Source: an uncultured Methylocystaceae bacterium (GTDB lineage Bacteria > Pseudomonadota > Alphaproteobacteria > Rhizobiales > Beijerinckiaceae). From it: a stretch of 41,813 nucleotides of DNA. A program made the position numbers and the translations under genes. Position 1 is the first letter of the stretch; each line of letters starts with the position of its first letter. Positions 30,346-38,467 of this stretch are shown here, in pieces. Location: the NCBI GenBank assembly GCA_937870755.1, contig CALMZV010000077.1, positions 1 to 41,813 on the forward strand, in the 5' to 3' direction. The notes below the pieces were generated by a model, which had not been told where the DNA came from, ran no database searches, and worked only from the letters and a program-made list of their open reading frames with translations.

Positions 30346-31351
30346 TGGACAAGGCCTCCGTGGACTGCGGCGCGGCGGGCGGCCCCTTGCGTTCGACGGG
30401 GGCCGCGCGCGACAGCGCCGCGAGCTGCTGGATGCCGCCTGGCGCAAGGAAGACGAGGGCGACGATGATCAGACCCTTGATGAGCTTCCAGTGTTCGAAC
30501 GAAGCCTTCAGCGCCTCCTCCAGGCCGATGAGCGCGAAGGCGCCGACGATCGGGCCGAGGACAGTGCCCACCCCGCCGAGAACGACCATCACAAGGACCG
30601 TCGCCGAGAGATGCCAGCCGAGCATCTGCGGCGCGACGAAGCCGAACTGCGCGGCCGAGAGATAGCCGGCCAGCCCCGCGATCATTCCGGAGATCACAAA
30701 AGCCGTCAGTCGCACGCGGAAAACCGGAAAACCGAGCGAAAGCGCGCGACGTTCGTTGTCGCGCGCCGCGCAAAGCGCGCGCCCGAAGGGCGAGCGAACG
30801 AGTTCGCGCACCAGCAGCGTGGCGCCCGCCAGCAGCGCCAGCGCCAGATAATAGAACGCGTGGTTGTTCTCGAGGTCGAGCAGCGTCGCGCCGCCGATCG
30901 CCAGTTGCGGCTTGACGTAGATGTACAGGCCATCCGAGCCGCCGCCGATCTTCGTGTCGTGAAAGAGGTAGAAGAGCATCTCGCCGAAGGCGAGCGTGAC
31001 CATGATGAAGTAGATGCCGCGTGTGCGCAGCGACAGCGCGCCGATGACGGCGGCGGCGGCGCCCGCGACGAGCACCGCGGCCGGCAGCGACAGCCACATC
31101 GACGCTCCGGCGCTTTCCGGCGTCATCAATCCGAGCACGTAGCCGGCGAGCCCGAAAAACGCCGCATGGCAAAGACTGACCAGGCCGCCATAACCGACGA
31201 CGAGGTTCAGCGAGAGCGCGAGCATCCCCATCAGCATCGCCTTGGCGGCGAACTGAACATAGTAGGTCGGCGCGAATATCGGCAGCGCTATGGCCATCGC
31301 AATGACGAGGGCGAACGCGCCGCGCCTCCAGAGCTTGGAAACGTGCGCCAT
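30338..31351 (-). CDS. livM: ABC transporter permease, LivM type
   Basis: This 337-residue integral membrane protein has about ten hydrophobic segments. The LivM signature SLNLVVGYGGLVSLCHAAFFGLAGY is near the N-terminus, and GGVGTVLGPIVGAFAL is the EAA-like coupling region. It forms the heterodimeric channel with LivH. The ATG at 31351 is one base from the livH stop and keeps the first membrane segment at the N-terminus; an earlier in-frame ATG would lie within livH. Confidence 0.92.
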   Translation of the reverse strand: MAHVSKLWRRGAFALVIAMAIALPIFAPTYYVQFAAKAMLMGMLALSLNLVVGYGGLVSLCHAAFFGLAGYVLGLMTPESAGASMWLSLPAAVLVAGAAAAVIGALSLRTRGIYFIMVTLAFGEMLFYLFHDTKIGGGSDGLYIYVKPQLAIGGATLLDLENNHAFYYLALALLAGATLLVRELVRSPFGRALCAARDNERRALSLGFPVFRVRLTAFVISGMIAGLAGYLSAAQFGFVAPQMLGWHLSATVLVMVVLGGVGTVLGPIVGAFALIGLEEALKASFEHWKLIKGLIIVALVFLAPGGIQQLAALSRAAPVERKGPPAAPQSTEALSNV

Positions 31352-31352
31352 T

Positions 31353-32225
31353 TCAGCTCTCCTTCCTGCCGAGCAGACCATTGGGCCGCCACAGCAGCAC
31401 GCCGGCCATCAGCACGTAGATCAGGATCGAGGAGATCTGCGGAAAGAAGACCTTCCCGAATGTGTCGGTCAGGCCGATCATCAATGCGCCGATCGCGGCG
31501 CCGGCGACCGATCCGATGCCGCCCAGCACGACCACGACGAACGAGATGATCAGCATCCCGTCGCCCATTCCGGGAAAAACGGTGGAGATCGGCGACACGA
31601 GAATGCCGCCGAGCGCCGCCAGCGCGATGCCGCCGGCGAAAACGTATTTGTTGACGACGTCGAAAGGGATGCCCAGCGCCCGCGTCATATCGCGATTCTC
31701 GGCGCCGGCGCGAATGACCATGCCGAGCTTCGTGCGCTGGATCACGTAGAAGATCGCAGCCGCGAGCACGAGGCAGATGGCGCACAGCGCAAGCCGATAG
31801 ACCGGGTAGGAGAGCACGTCCGTGAGCCTGATCGACCCTTGCAGCCACGTCGGCGCGGCCACCGAATGGACGTCCTTTCCGAACAGGATCTGCCGAACTT
31901 CGTCGATCACGAGGATCAGGCCGAAAGACAGCAGCACCTGCGCCAGGTGGTCGCGACCGTAGAGACGCTTGACGAAGATCTGCTCGAGCGCGAGCCCGAT
32001 CGCAAAAGCCATCGCGACGCCGCCGACGAGCGCCAGCCCGAAATTGCCGGTGTAGCGGGAGATCCAGTAGGCGAAGTAGGCGCCGAGCATGTAGAACGCG
32101 CCGTGAGCGAGATTGATGACGCCGAGAATGCCGAAGACCAGCGTCAATCCGCTCGCCACCAGAAAGAGCACAAGTCCGTACTGGACGCCATTCAGCAACT
32201 GAACGGCGAATGTGATCGCGTCCAT
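31353..32225 (-). CDS. livH: ABC transporter permease, LivH type
   Basis: This 290-residue membrane protein shows the LivH signatures NGVQYGLVLFLVASGLTLVFG and INLAHGAFYMLGAY at the N-terminus, and GGIGSVAGAAIGALMIG near the C-terminus. It pairs with LivM. The start has AAGGATC upstream. It follows the binding-protein gene after 73 bases, which hold a strong stem-loop. Confidence 0.93.
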   Translation of the reverse strand: MDAITFAVQLLNGVQYGLVLFLVASGLTLVFGILGVINLAHGAFYMLGAYFAYWISRYTGNFGLALVGGVAMAFAIGLALEQIFVKRLYGRDHLAQVLLSFGLILVIDEVRQILFGKDVHSVAAPTWLQGSIRLTDVLSYPVYRLALCAICLVLAAAIFYVIQRTKLGMVIRAGAENRDMTRALGIPFDVVNKYVFAGGIALAALGGILVSPISTVFPGMGDGMLIISFVVVVLGGIGSVAGAAIGALMIGLTDTFGKVFFPQISSILIYVLMAGVLLWRPNGLLGRKES

Positions 32226-32262
32226 GGGTTCGATCCTTGAATTCGGTAGAGCGCGAAACCGT

Positions 32263-32286
32263 GCGCCCGCGTGGGCCTCGCGGCGC
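32263..32286 (-). promoter_or_regulatory. Stem-loop between binding-protein and permease genes
   Basis: GCGCCCGCG (32263-32271) and CGCGGCGC (32279-32286) can pair with a single bulged C around a seven-base loop. The position, between the periplasmic binding protein and the first permease gene, is where many importer operons carry a hairpin that protects the upstream mRNA and lowers membrane-protein expression. No T-run follows, so it should not be a full terminator. Confidence 0.45.
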
Positions 32287-32298
32287 GCGATCCTGGCG

Positions 32299-33507
32299 TC
32301 AGGCGCGACAGCCGCGGGCCGGATCGTCCACCGCCTGTCCGGCGATCGAGATCAGTTCGTTGCGCCCGTTGCGCACCTCGCGCAGGTAGACATTCTGAAT
32401 CGGATTGTTCGCCCGGTTGAAGCTCAACGGGCCGCGCGGACTGTCGATCTTGGCGGCCCGCATGCCGGCGACAACGGCGCCGCGCTGCGACCAGTCGCCC
32501 TTCGCCGCTTCGAGGCCGGCTTTCAGCAAGGCGGCCGCGTCGTAGCCCTGCACGGCGTAGATGTCGCCGTCCTGGCCCGTCTTCGCCTTGAAGGCCTCGA
32601 GAAAGCGTTTGTTGGCCGGATTGTCGAGGTCGTCGGCATAGTGCAGCGTGGTCTTCACGCCATTGGCGGCGGCGCCCTGCGCCGGCGCCGTTCCATCCGT
32701 GAGGAACCCCGCGCCGTAAAGCGGGATCGACTTGTCGAGGCCAGCCGCCGCATAGTCCTTCACGAACTTGACCGCGCCCCCGCCAGCGAAGAAGGCGAAG
32801 ACGGCGTCGGGTTTCAGCGTGGCGATGCGGGTGATCAGCGCCTGGAACTCGACCTCCGGGAACGGCAGCGCGAGATCTTCCGCGATCTTTCCGCCCGCCT
32901 TCGTGAAGCCCTCCTTGAAGGCGTCGATCATCTGCGTTCCGGCGGCGTAACGCCACGTGATGGTCGCGACGTTGCGATGTCCGGCGTCGAACATGACCTT
33001 GCCCATCGGATGGCAAACCTGCCAGTTCGAGAACGAGGTGCGGAAAATGTTCGGCGCGCACAGCGGCCCGGTCGCCTCGTTCACGCCGGCGTTGGGGATG
33101 ATCAGCATCGTGTTCGTGTCGCGCGCCACCTTCACCATCGCCATGGCGACGCCGGAGTGAACGGTGCCGATCACAACGTCGACCTTTTCGCGACCGACCA
33201 GTCGATTCATGTTGTCCGTCGCGCTTTCGGGCTTCGACTCGTCGTCGACCTGAATGAACTCGATGCGACGTCCGCCGAGCACGCCGCCGTTCTGTTCGAC
33301 GTAGAGACGAAAACCGTCGTCGATGAATTTTCCGAGCTTCGCGAACGTCCCCGAATAGGGCAGCATGAAACCGACCCGTAGCGGCGCGGTCTGCGCCAGC
33401 GCCGGCGTCGCAAAGCGGCTCGCTGCTCCCGCTGTCAGAAGTCCGGCCGAACCCAACAGAAACTTGCGTCGTCCGATCGAGCCCGGCGGGAAAGTCGAAT
33501 GCGACAT
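32299..33507 (-). CDS. Periplasmic substrate-binding protein of a Liv-type importer
   Basis: This 402-residue Peripla_BP_6 protein has an export signal with the twin arginine R13-R14 (RRKFLLG), a hydrophobic stretch and a probable cleavage after A38 (TPALA/QT). The mature protein begins LRVGFMLPYSGTFAKLG, the typical first strand and ligand loop. It should capture the cargo for LivHMGF. The promoter resembles that of catB, so an aromatic acid such as benzoate or hippurate is inferred. Two in-frame starts each have a good ribosome-binding site: 33507 (GGAGG, chosen because it gives a normal signal peptide) and 33567 (GGGAGGA), which would add 20 polar residues. Confidence 0.88.
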   Translation of the reverse strand: MSHSTFPPGSIGRRKFLLGSAGLLTAGAASRFATPALAQTAPLRVGFMLPYSGTFAKLGKFIDDGFRLYVEQNGGVLGGRRIEFIQVDDESKPESATDNMNRLVGREKVDVVIGTVHSGVAMAMVKVARDTNTMLIIPNAGVNEATGPLCAPNIFRTSFSNWQVCHPMGKVMFDAGHRNVATITWRYAAGTQMIDAFKEGFTKAGGKIAEDLALPFPEVEFQALITRIATLKPDAVFAFFAGGGAVKFVKDYAAAGLDKSIPLYGAGFLTDGTAPAQGAAANGVKTTLHYADDLDNPANKRFLEAFKAKTGQDGDIYAVQGYDAAALLKAGLEAAKGDWSQRGAVVAGMRAAKIDSPRGPLSFNRANNPIQNVYLREVRNGRNELISIAGQAVDDPARGCRA

Positions 33508-33603
33508 GGTGTGCCTCCTGCGGTTCGGGGAGCCGTCGGGATGGAACGCATCGGCGGGCCTGCGCATGTCGATCCTCCCTCGTCGAACGCTTCTCCGGTT
33601 TTC

Positions 33604-33668
33604 ACGTTAGGAACGGCGCGTCGCAAATGACAGGATCGATTGAGTGTATGTTGATACCCCGCAGGTAT
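33604..33668 (-). promoter_or_regulatory. CatM/BenM-type promoter of the Liv-pcaD operon
   Basis: An ATAC-N7-GTAT box lies at 33654-33668. Leftward, 15 bases on, comes CGATCCTG (33631-33638), then CTGTCA (33628-33633) as -35 and TAACGT (33604-33609) as -10, 18 bases apart. The same elements occur at the same distances before catB. ATAC-N7-GTAT is the recognition box of the LysR-type regulators BenM and CatM. The start point would be near 33597. The box and spacing are seen; the regulator is inferred. Confidence 0.7.
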
Positions 33669-33677
33669 GAGGCGGTC

Positions 33678-33692
33678 GTGCGGTTCTCGCAC
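33678..33692. repeat. Perfect 5-bp inverted repeat after the BKACE gene
   Basis: GTGCG and CGCAC flank GTTCT between the BKACE stop and the Liv promoter box. It could end or stabilise the cat-ben transcript, but no T-run follows and the stem is short. Confidence 0.2.
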
Positions 33693-33717
33693 CCTCTACA
33701 GGCAAGGGACGATCAGG

Positions 33718-34548
33718 TCAGTCGACGCGCAGTCCCAGCGCCGAGCGCGCCTCGGCAGTCGTCGCGGGGCGGGCGCCATGTCGCGCGAGAATATCCGTCG
33801 CCACGCGCACCAGCGCGGCGTTGCTATCGGCGAGTCTGTCCCGGCCGATGCGGATGTTGTCTTCGAGACCGGTGCGCACGGCGTCGGCGCCGCGCGCCAG
33901 CGCCCAGTCCATGACCTCGCTCTGGTGGCGACCGATGCCGGCCGCCGTCCATGTCGCGCCCGGAATCACGCGCTTGGTCTCCGCGAGAAGGATGTCGAGC
34001 AGATGACGATCCGCGGGCATCGCGTTCTGAACGCCCATGACGAACTGCACATGCGGCGCGGGGCCCATGACGCCCGCCTCGATCAACCGCTTCGCGCCGT
34101 GAATGTGAGAGAGGTCGAAAATTTCGATTTCCGGCGCGATGGCGTTCTGCTTCATCGTCGTCGCGAGGTCGACGACGAGCGTCGCATGGTTCTCGTATAT
34201 GATCGTCGGGAAATTGATGGAGCCGGTCGACAACGAGGCCATGTCCGGCCTGTGGACGAGGCTCAGGCCTCTGGCCGCCGGGTCGCGGCCACGACCGCCT
34301 GTCGAGAACTGGACGATCATGCCGGGACAATGCCGGCGCACGCCGTCCTGCACCTGCGCGAAGCGATCCGGGTCGGACGACGGCGTTTCGTCGTCGTTGC
34401 GGACATGGATGTGGACCAGCGTGGCGCCCGCTTCGAACGCTTCGTGTGTCGATTCTATCTGCTCCTGCGGCAGGATCGGCACTGCCGGATTGTCCTTCTT
34501 GCGGGGCACGGAGCCCGTAATGGCGACGGCGACAACGACAGGACGCAT
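33718..34548 (-). CDS. Beta-keto acid cleavage enzyme (BKACE/Kce family, DUF849)
   Basis: This 276-residue TIM-barrel protein belongs to the family of 3-keto-5-aminohexanoate cleavage enzyme, which condenses a beta-keto acid with acetyl-CoA to give acetoacetate and a new acyl-CoA. The zinc ligands are visible: H46 and H48 in VHIHVR and E229 in RTGLED, nearly the same numbering as in Kce. FSTGG near residue 81 is also conserved. It is the last gene of the catBCA-benABCD operon, 18 bases after benD, so 3-oxoadipate is the natural candidate substrate (products succinyl-CoA and acetoacetate). Family and metal site are seen; the substrate is inferred. Lysine fermentation genes are absent. Confidence 0.88.
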   Translation of the reverse strand: MRPVVVAVAITGSVPRKKDNPAVPILPQEQIESTHEAFEAGATLVHIHVRNDDETPSSDPDRFAQVQDGVRRHCPGMIVQFSTGGRGRDPAARGLSLVHRPDMASLSTGSINFPTIIYENHATLVVDLATTMKQNAIAPEIEIFDLSHIHGAKRLIEAGVMGPAPHVQFVMGVQNAMPADRHLLDILLAETKRVIPGATWTAAGIGRHQSEVMDWALARGADAVRTGLEDNIRIGRDRLADSNAALVRVATDILARHGARPATTAEARSALGLRVD

Positions 34549-34566
34549 CGGCTGTTCCTTTGATGA

Positions 34567-35355
34567 TCAGCCCTGATCGCCGCCGCCGACGGGCAGCACG
34601 GTGCCCGTGATGTAGGAGGCGGCGTCGGAGGCGAGAAAGAGAATGGCGGCCGACATTTCGCGCAGCAGACCGTATCGCTTCAAATAGCTGGACCGGATCG
34701 TCTGATCGACGACCTCCTTCATCCAGATCTTGTCCTGCTCGCTCTGCGGGTCCGTTCCACGCGGCGTCTTGCGCGGCGGCGCGATCGTGCCGCCGGGAGC
34801 GACCGCGTTGATGCGGATGTTCTTCGTTCCGACCTCGAAAGCCAGCGAAGCCGTCAGCGCGTTGACCGCTCCCTTCGCGGCGGAATACGGGACGCGATTG
34901 ACGCCTTTGGTGGCGATCGACGAAACGTTGACGATGACGCCGCGACCCTGCTCCAGCATGTAGGGCAGGGCGGCGCGGCAGCCGAACAATGCGGGGTAGA
35001 GCGAGCGGTTGATCTCGGCCATCAGCTGCTTCTCGTCGAAGCGCTGGAACGGCTTCATCCAGATCGCGCCGCCGACATTGTTCACGAGCACGTCGATTGC
35101 GCCGTAGACGGCGTTCGCGCGCGCCATAGCCTGCTCGTTGCCAGCCCAGGATTCGAGGTCGGCCTCGACGGCGATCGCGGTCCCCTGTCCGTGATCGGAG
35201 TTGATCTGTTTCATCACGTCCTGAACGAGCGGCGAGCGGTCGACGAGGGTCAGCCGCGCCCCCTCCGCCGCCGCCTCGAGCGCGACCTGGCGACCGATGC
35301 CCTGCGCCGCGCCGGTGACGACCATGCTCCTGGATTGAAAGCGGGGGGACGACAT
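34567..35355 (-). CDS. benD: Benzoate cis-diol dehydrogenase (BenD)
   Basis: BenD oxidises and decarboxylates 1,6-dihydroxycyclohexa-2,4-diene-1-carboxylate to catechol with NAD. The 262-residue short-chain dehydrogenase has TGAAQGIG at 14-21, NNVGG near 92-96, a catalytic serine at 145/146, and Y157 and K161 in YSAAK. Its ATG overlaps the benC stop by one base. Position directly after benABC separates it from generic SDRs. Confidence 0.92.
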   Translation of the reverse strand: MSSPRFQSRSMVVTGAAQGIGRQVALEAAAEGARLTLVDRSPLVQDVMKQINSDHGQGTAIAVEADLESWAGNEQAMARANAVYGAIDVLVNNVGGAIWMKPFQRFDEKQLMAEINRSLYPALFGCRAALPYMLEQGRGVIVNVSSIATKGVNRVPYSAAKGAVNALTASLAFEVGTKNIRINAVAPGGTIAPPRKTPRGTDPQSEQDKIWMKEVVDQTIRSSYLKRYGLLREMSAAILFLASDAASYITGTVLPVGGGDQG

Positions 35356-36362
35356 CACTTGCCCTCCGACGGGTTGAATTTCTCGAAGTGGAAGCTTGCG
35401 GGCTTGACGCCCGTCGCCGCCAGATGAGCGCGCACGGCCTCGACCATCGGGGGCGGGCCGCACAGATAGATGTCGACGTTTCCGCCATGCAGCGCCGCGT
35501 CGGGCATGTGATGCGTGACGTAGCCCTTGCGGTCGTGCGCGGAAGCGGCGTCGGCCACGACGGTCACGAAGGTGAAACCGGGAATGGCCGCGGCGAAGCC
35601 CGTCAGCTTGTCGACCTCCACGAGGTCGTCGTCGTTGGTCACGCCGTAGATCAGGTGGATCGGATGCGCCGACCCCTTGGCCTGCAACGCCTCCAGCATC
35701 GCAAGGAACGGCGCCAGCCCCGTTCCGCCGGCCAGCATGAGAACGGGCCGCGTCACATCGCGCAGATAGAAGCTGCCGATCGGTCCCGTCAGCGTCAACG
35801 CGTCTCCGGCCTTCGCTGCGCTTGAGAGGTAGCTCGACATCAGTCCGTTGGGAATGTTGCGCACGAGGAACTCGACGACGCCATCCTTGGGCATGGACGA
35901 GAAGGAATAGGATCGCGTGTGCGTCGTGCCGGGCGCTAAGACGTTGACGTATTGTCCGGGCAGATACGCCATCGGTTCGGCGAGCCGCACGGCGAAGCCG
36001 ATGCTGGAGGGCGACAATCTGCGCACCTCGGTCATCTCGGCGGCGATCGCGCCCGCCTTCACCTTGCAGACCGCGGACGAAGCCGGAACGCTGATGACGC
36101 AATCGGACTTTGCTTTCATCTGGCAGGTGAGCACGAAGCCATCCTTGGCCTCATCGTCGGTCATGGCGTCTTCGATGTAGCTGCCCAGTGTGTAATCGCC
36201 GCTCTCGCAATGACACTTGCAGGTTCCGCATGCGCCATCCCGGCAATCCATCGGAATGTTCAGGCCCTCGCGATATGCGGCGTCCGCCACGAGTTCGTCC
36301 GGACGAGCTTCGATGAAGCGCGTGACGCCGTCCTCGAAATTGAGCGCGATGCGATGCGACAT
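35355..36362 (-). CDS. benC: Benzoate 1,2-dioxygenase reductase (BenC)
   Basis: BenC passes electrons from NADH to the BenAB oxygenase. The 335-residue protein is a ferredoxin-reductase fusion. A plant-type [2Fe-2S] domain has C40, C45, C48 and C80. The FAD domain contains RSYSFSS, and the NAD domain contains GGTGLAPFLAM and YLCGPPPMVEAVR. Order and length match the benzoate/toluate dioxygenase reductases. It follows benB after 52 bases. Confidence 0.95.
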   Translation of the reverse strand: MSHRIALNFEDGVTRFIEARPDELVADAAYREGLNIPMDCRDGACGTCKCHCESGDYTLGSYIEDAMTDDEAKDGFVLTCQMKAKSDCVISVPASSAVCKVKAGAIAAEMTEVRRLSPSSIGFAVRLAEPMAYLPGQYVNVLAPGTTHTRSYSFSSMPKDGVVEFLVRNIPNGLMSSYLSSAAKAGDALTLTGPIGSFYLRDVTRPVLMLAGGTGLAPFLAMLEALQAKGSAHPIHLIYGVTNDDDLVEVDKLTGFAAAIPGFTFVTVVADAASAHDRKGYVTHHMPDAALHGGNVDIYLCGPPPMVEAVRAHLAATGVKPASFHFEKFNPSEGK

Positions 36363-36414
36363 GGGTATCTCCGCAGCCTGGAACGACTGCCGGCGGCGAT
36401 CGTCGCCAGCTCCT

Positions 36415-36939
36415 TCAGATGTGATAGATGTCGACGACATGGTGGATGTAGTCGTTCTTGAGCACCACTTTCTTGGCGGTGATCAGCAGCGCCGGACCGC
36501 TGGCGTCAATCGTGTAGTGCGACGCGCCAAAGTAGCTGTCGGTCGTCTTGTAGCGATAGCTCAGGTTGAACCAGTTGAACCGCACCTTCAGCACGCCGCC
36601 GTCCTGGGAAACGATCTCGACATTCGAGATGTTATGCGAGGTGCGGGGTTCCGGCAGCGACGTCGCCGAGGAGCGCTCGGTGCGAATGCGGAACACGCGA
36701 TCTTCCAGCCCCTGCTTCGAGCCGTAATAGATCAGCGAAATCTCCGTCTGCGGATCCTCGGTCAGCTGATCGTCGTCGTCCCACGCGGGCATGTGGAACG
36801 TCGCTTGCGGCGCGTAGCATGCGAGCCAGGCGTCCCAATCTCGATCGTCGAGCGCGCGCGCTTCGCAGTAAAGGAACTGCTGCACCTCCTCGATGGAGAC
36901 GGCGCGCGACTTCGCAACGGGTTGCAGGGCAGCGGACAT
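36415..36939 (-). CDS. benB: Benzoate 1,2-dioxygenase small subunit (BenB)
   Basis: BenB is the 174-residue beta subunit of the Rieske oxygenase, with an NTF2-like fold and a structural role in the alpha3beta3 complex. Conserved pieces are FLYCEARALDDRDWDAWLACY near the N-terminus and DDDQLTEDPQTEISLIYY. The ATG has GGGAGG upstream. It follows benA after 82 bases with no evident promoter. Confidence 0.95.
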   Translation of the reverse strand: MSAALQPVAKSRAVSIEEVQQFLYCEARALDDRDWDAWLACYAPQATFHMPAWDDDDQLTEDPQTEISLIYYGSKQGLEDRVFRIRTERSSATSLPEPRTSHNISNVEIVSQDGGVLKVRFNWFNLSYRYKTTDSYFGASHYTIDASGPALLITAKKVVLKNDYIHHVVDIYHI

Positions 36940-37021
36940 GATGAAGCCTCCCTTCGGCTGGACATGTGTTGCGGGCGATTCGGAGCGGTCGCGTCGCGGA
37001 CCTGCCGCGACGCAGCGCGCC

Positions 37022-38398
37022 TTACTCGGCGGCCTGGCCGAACGCGGCGGCCTGGTCTTTGCGGGCCTGCGCGATGAGCGTGTCTTTCCAAAAGCCGTGC
37101 TGGATGACGAACAGGCCTTCGTCCTCCGTTTTCGCGCCCGACAGCAGCGGCTTCATGTTGATGGCGTCGGCCTCCGCGTCCGGTCCCTTGATCCAGTGCG
37201 TCGCGCCACGCGACAGGTCGTTCCAGACGGCGTGACGGGCGCCGTAGCCGATCTGACAGGAGCGGAACTCTTCGAGGTCGTCCGGCGTCGCCATGCCGGA
37301 AGCGTTGAAGAAATCCTCATACTGGCGGATGCGGTGCGCGCGCGCCTCCGCGCTCTCGCCTTTTGGCGCGATGCAGTAGATCGTCACCTCCGTCTTGTCG
37401 ACCGAGATGGGGCGATACATGCGGATCTGCGACGAGAACTGGTCCATCAGGAACACGTTCGGGTAGATGCAGAGATTGCGGCTCTTCTCGATCATCCAGT
37501 CAGCGCGGGCCTGTCCGAACTTGGCGACGAGTTCGTCGCGCACCGGCCAGAGCGGACGGTCATGCGGATTCGACCAGTTGGTCCACAGCAGCAAATGGCC
37601 ATTCTCGAAGGAGTAGAAGCCGCCGCCCTTCTTGGCCCAGCCGCCTGCGTCCATCGCGCGGATGTCGTCCTTGGCGGCGACGGCTTGCGCGGCGGCCTTG
37701 CGCTGCTGCGTCGTCGCCGCGTAGTTCCAGTGGACCGACGAGACATGATAGCCGTCGGCGCCGTTTTCCGCCTGGAGTTTCCAGTTGCCGTCATAGATGT
37801 ACTGCGAGTTTCCGCGTAGCACCTCGAGACCCTCCGGCGACTGGTCGACGATGAGGTCGATGATGACCTTCGCTTCGCCCAGGTGGTCTTCCAGCGACTT
37901 CACGTCAGGATTGAGCGAGCCGAACAGGAAGCCGCGATAGTTCGCAAAGCGCGCAACCTTGGTGAGGTCGTGCGAACCGTTCTTGTTGAAGGCGTCGGGG
38001 TAGCCGGCGCCGTCGGGGTCCTTCGCCTTCAGGAGCTTGCCGGCGTTGTTGAACGTCCAGCCGTGGAACGGGCAGGTATAGGTCGACTTGTTGCCGCGCT
38101 TGTGCCGGCAGATCATCGCGCCGCGGTGCGAACACGCGTTGAGGAAGCAATGCAGCTGTCCGGTTCGGTCGCGCGAGATCACGATCGGCTGGCGGCCGAT
38201 ATAGCCGGTGATGAAATCGTTGTTCTTCGGAATCTGGCTTTCATGAGCCAGATAGACCCAGTTGCCTTCCCAGATCGCCTTCATTTCGAGCTCGAACAGC
38301 TCGGGATCGGTGAAGATGTCGCGGCGACAACGGAAGGCTCCAGTCGCAGGATTGTCCTCGACGGAGGATTCCAGGCGTTCGATGAGGTTGGTCGACAT
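37022..38398 (-). CDS. benA: Benzoate 1,2-dioxygenase large subunit (BenA)
   Basis: BenA is the catalytic alpha subunit that turns benzoate into its cis-1,2-diol with oxygen and electrons from BenC. The 458-residue protein has a Rieske motif with C89, H91, C109 and H112. The mononuclear iron region is [14 protein letters not shown] near 215-228, which carries the bridging aspartate and the two histidines. Related toluate and anthranilate dioxygenases are similar; the benD, catA and hipO neighbours favour benzoate. Confidence 0.94.
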   Translation of the reverse strand: MSTNLIERLESSVEDNPATGAFRCRRDIFTDPELFELEMKAIWEGNWVYLAHESQIPKNNDFITGYIGRQPIVISRDRTGQLHCFLNACSHRGAMICRHKRGNKSTYTCPFHGWTFNNAGKLLKAKDPDGAGYPDAFNKNGSHDLTKVARFANYRGFLFGSLNPDVKSLEDHLGEAKVIIDLIVDQSPEGLEVLRGNSQYIYDGNWKLQAENGADGYHVSSVHWNYAATTQQRKAAAQAVAAKDDIRAMDAGGWAKKGGGFYSFENGHLLLWTNWSNPHDRPLWPVRDELVAKFGQARADWMIEKSRNLCIYPNVFLMDQFSSQIRMYRPISVDKTEVTIYCIAPKGESAEARAHRIRQYEDFFNASGMATPDDLEEFRSCQIGYGARHAVWNDLSRGATHWIKGPDAEADAINMKPLLSGAKTEDEGLFVIQHGFWKDTLIAQARKDQAAAFGQAAE

Positions 38399-38467
38399 GG
38401 CGTTCTTCCCCGGTCTCTCGTTGATCGGCCCGTCGGGTCGCGTGGACCCGGCGGGGAATGGTCGCGA

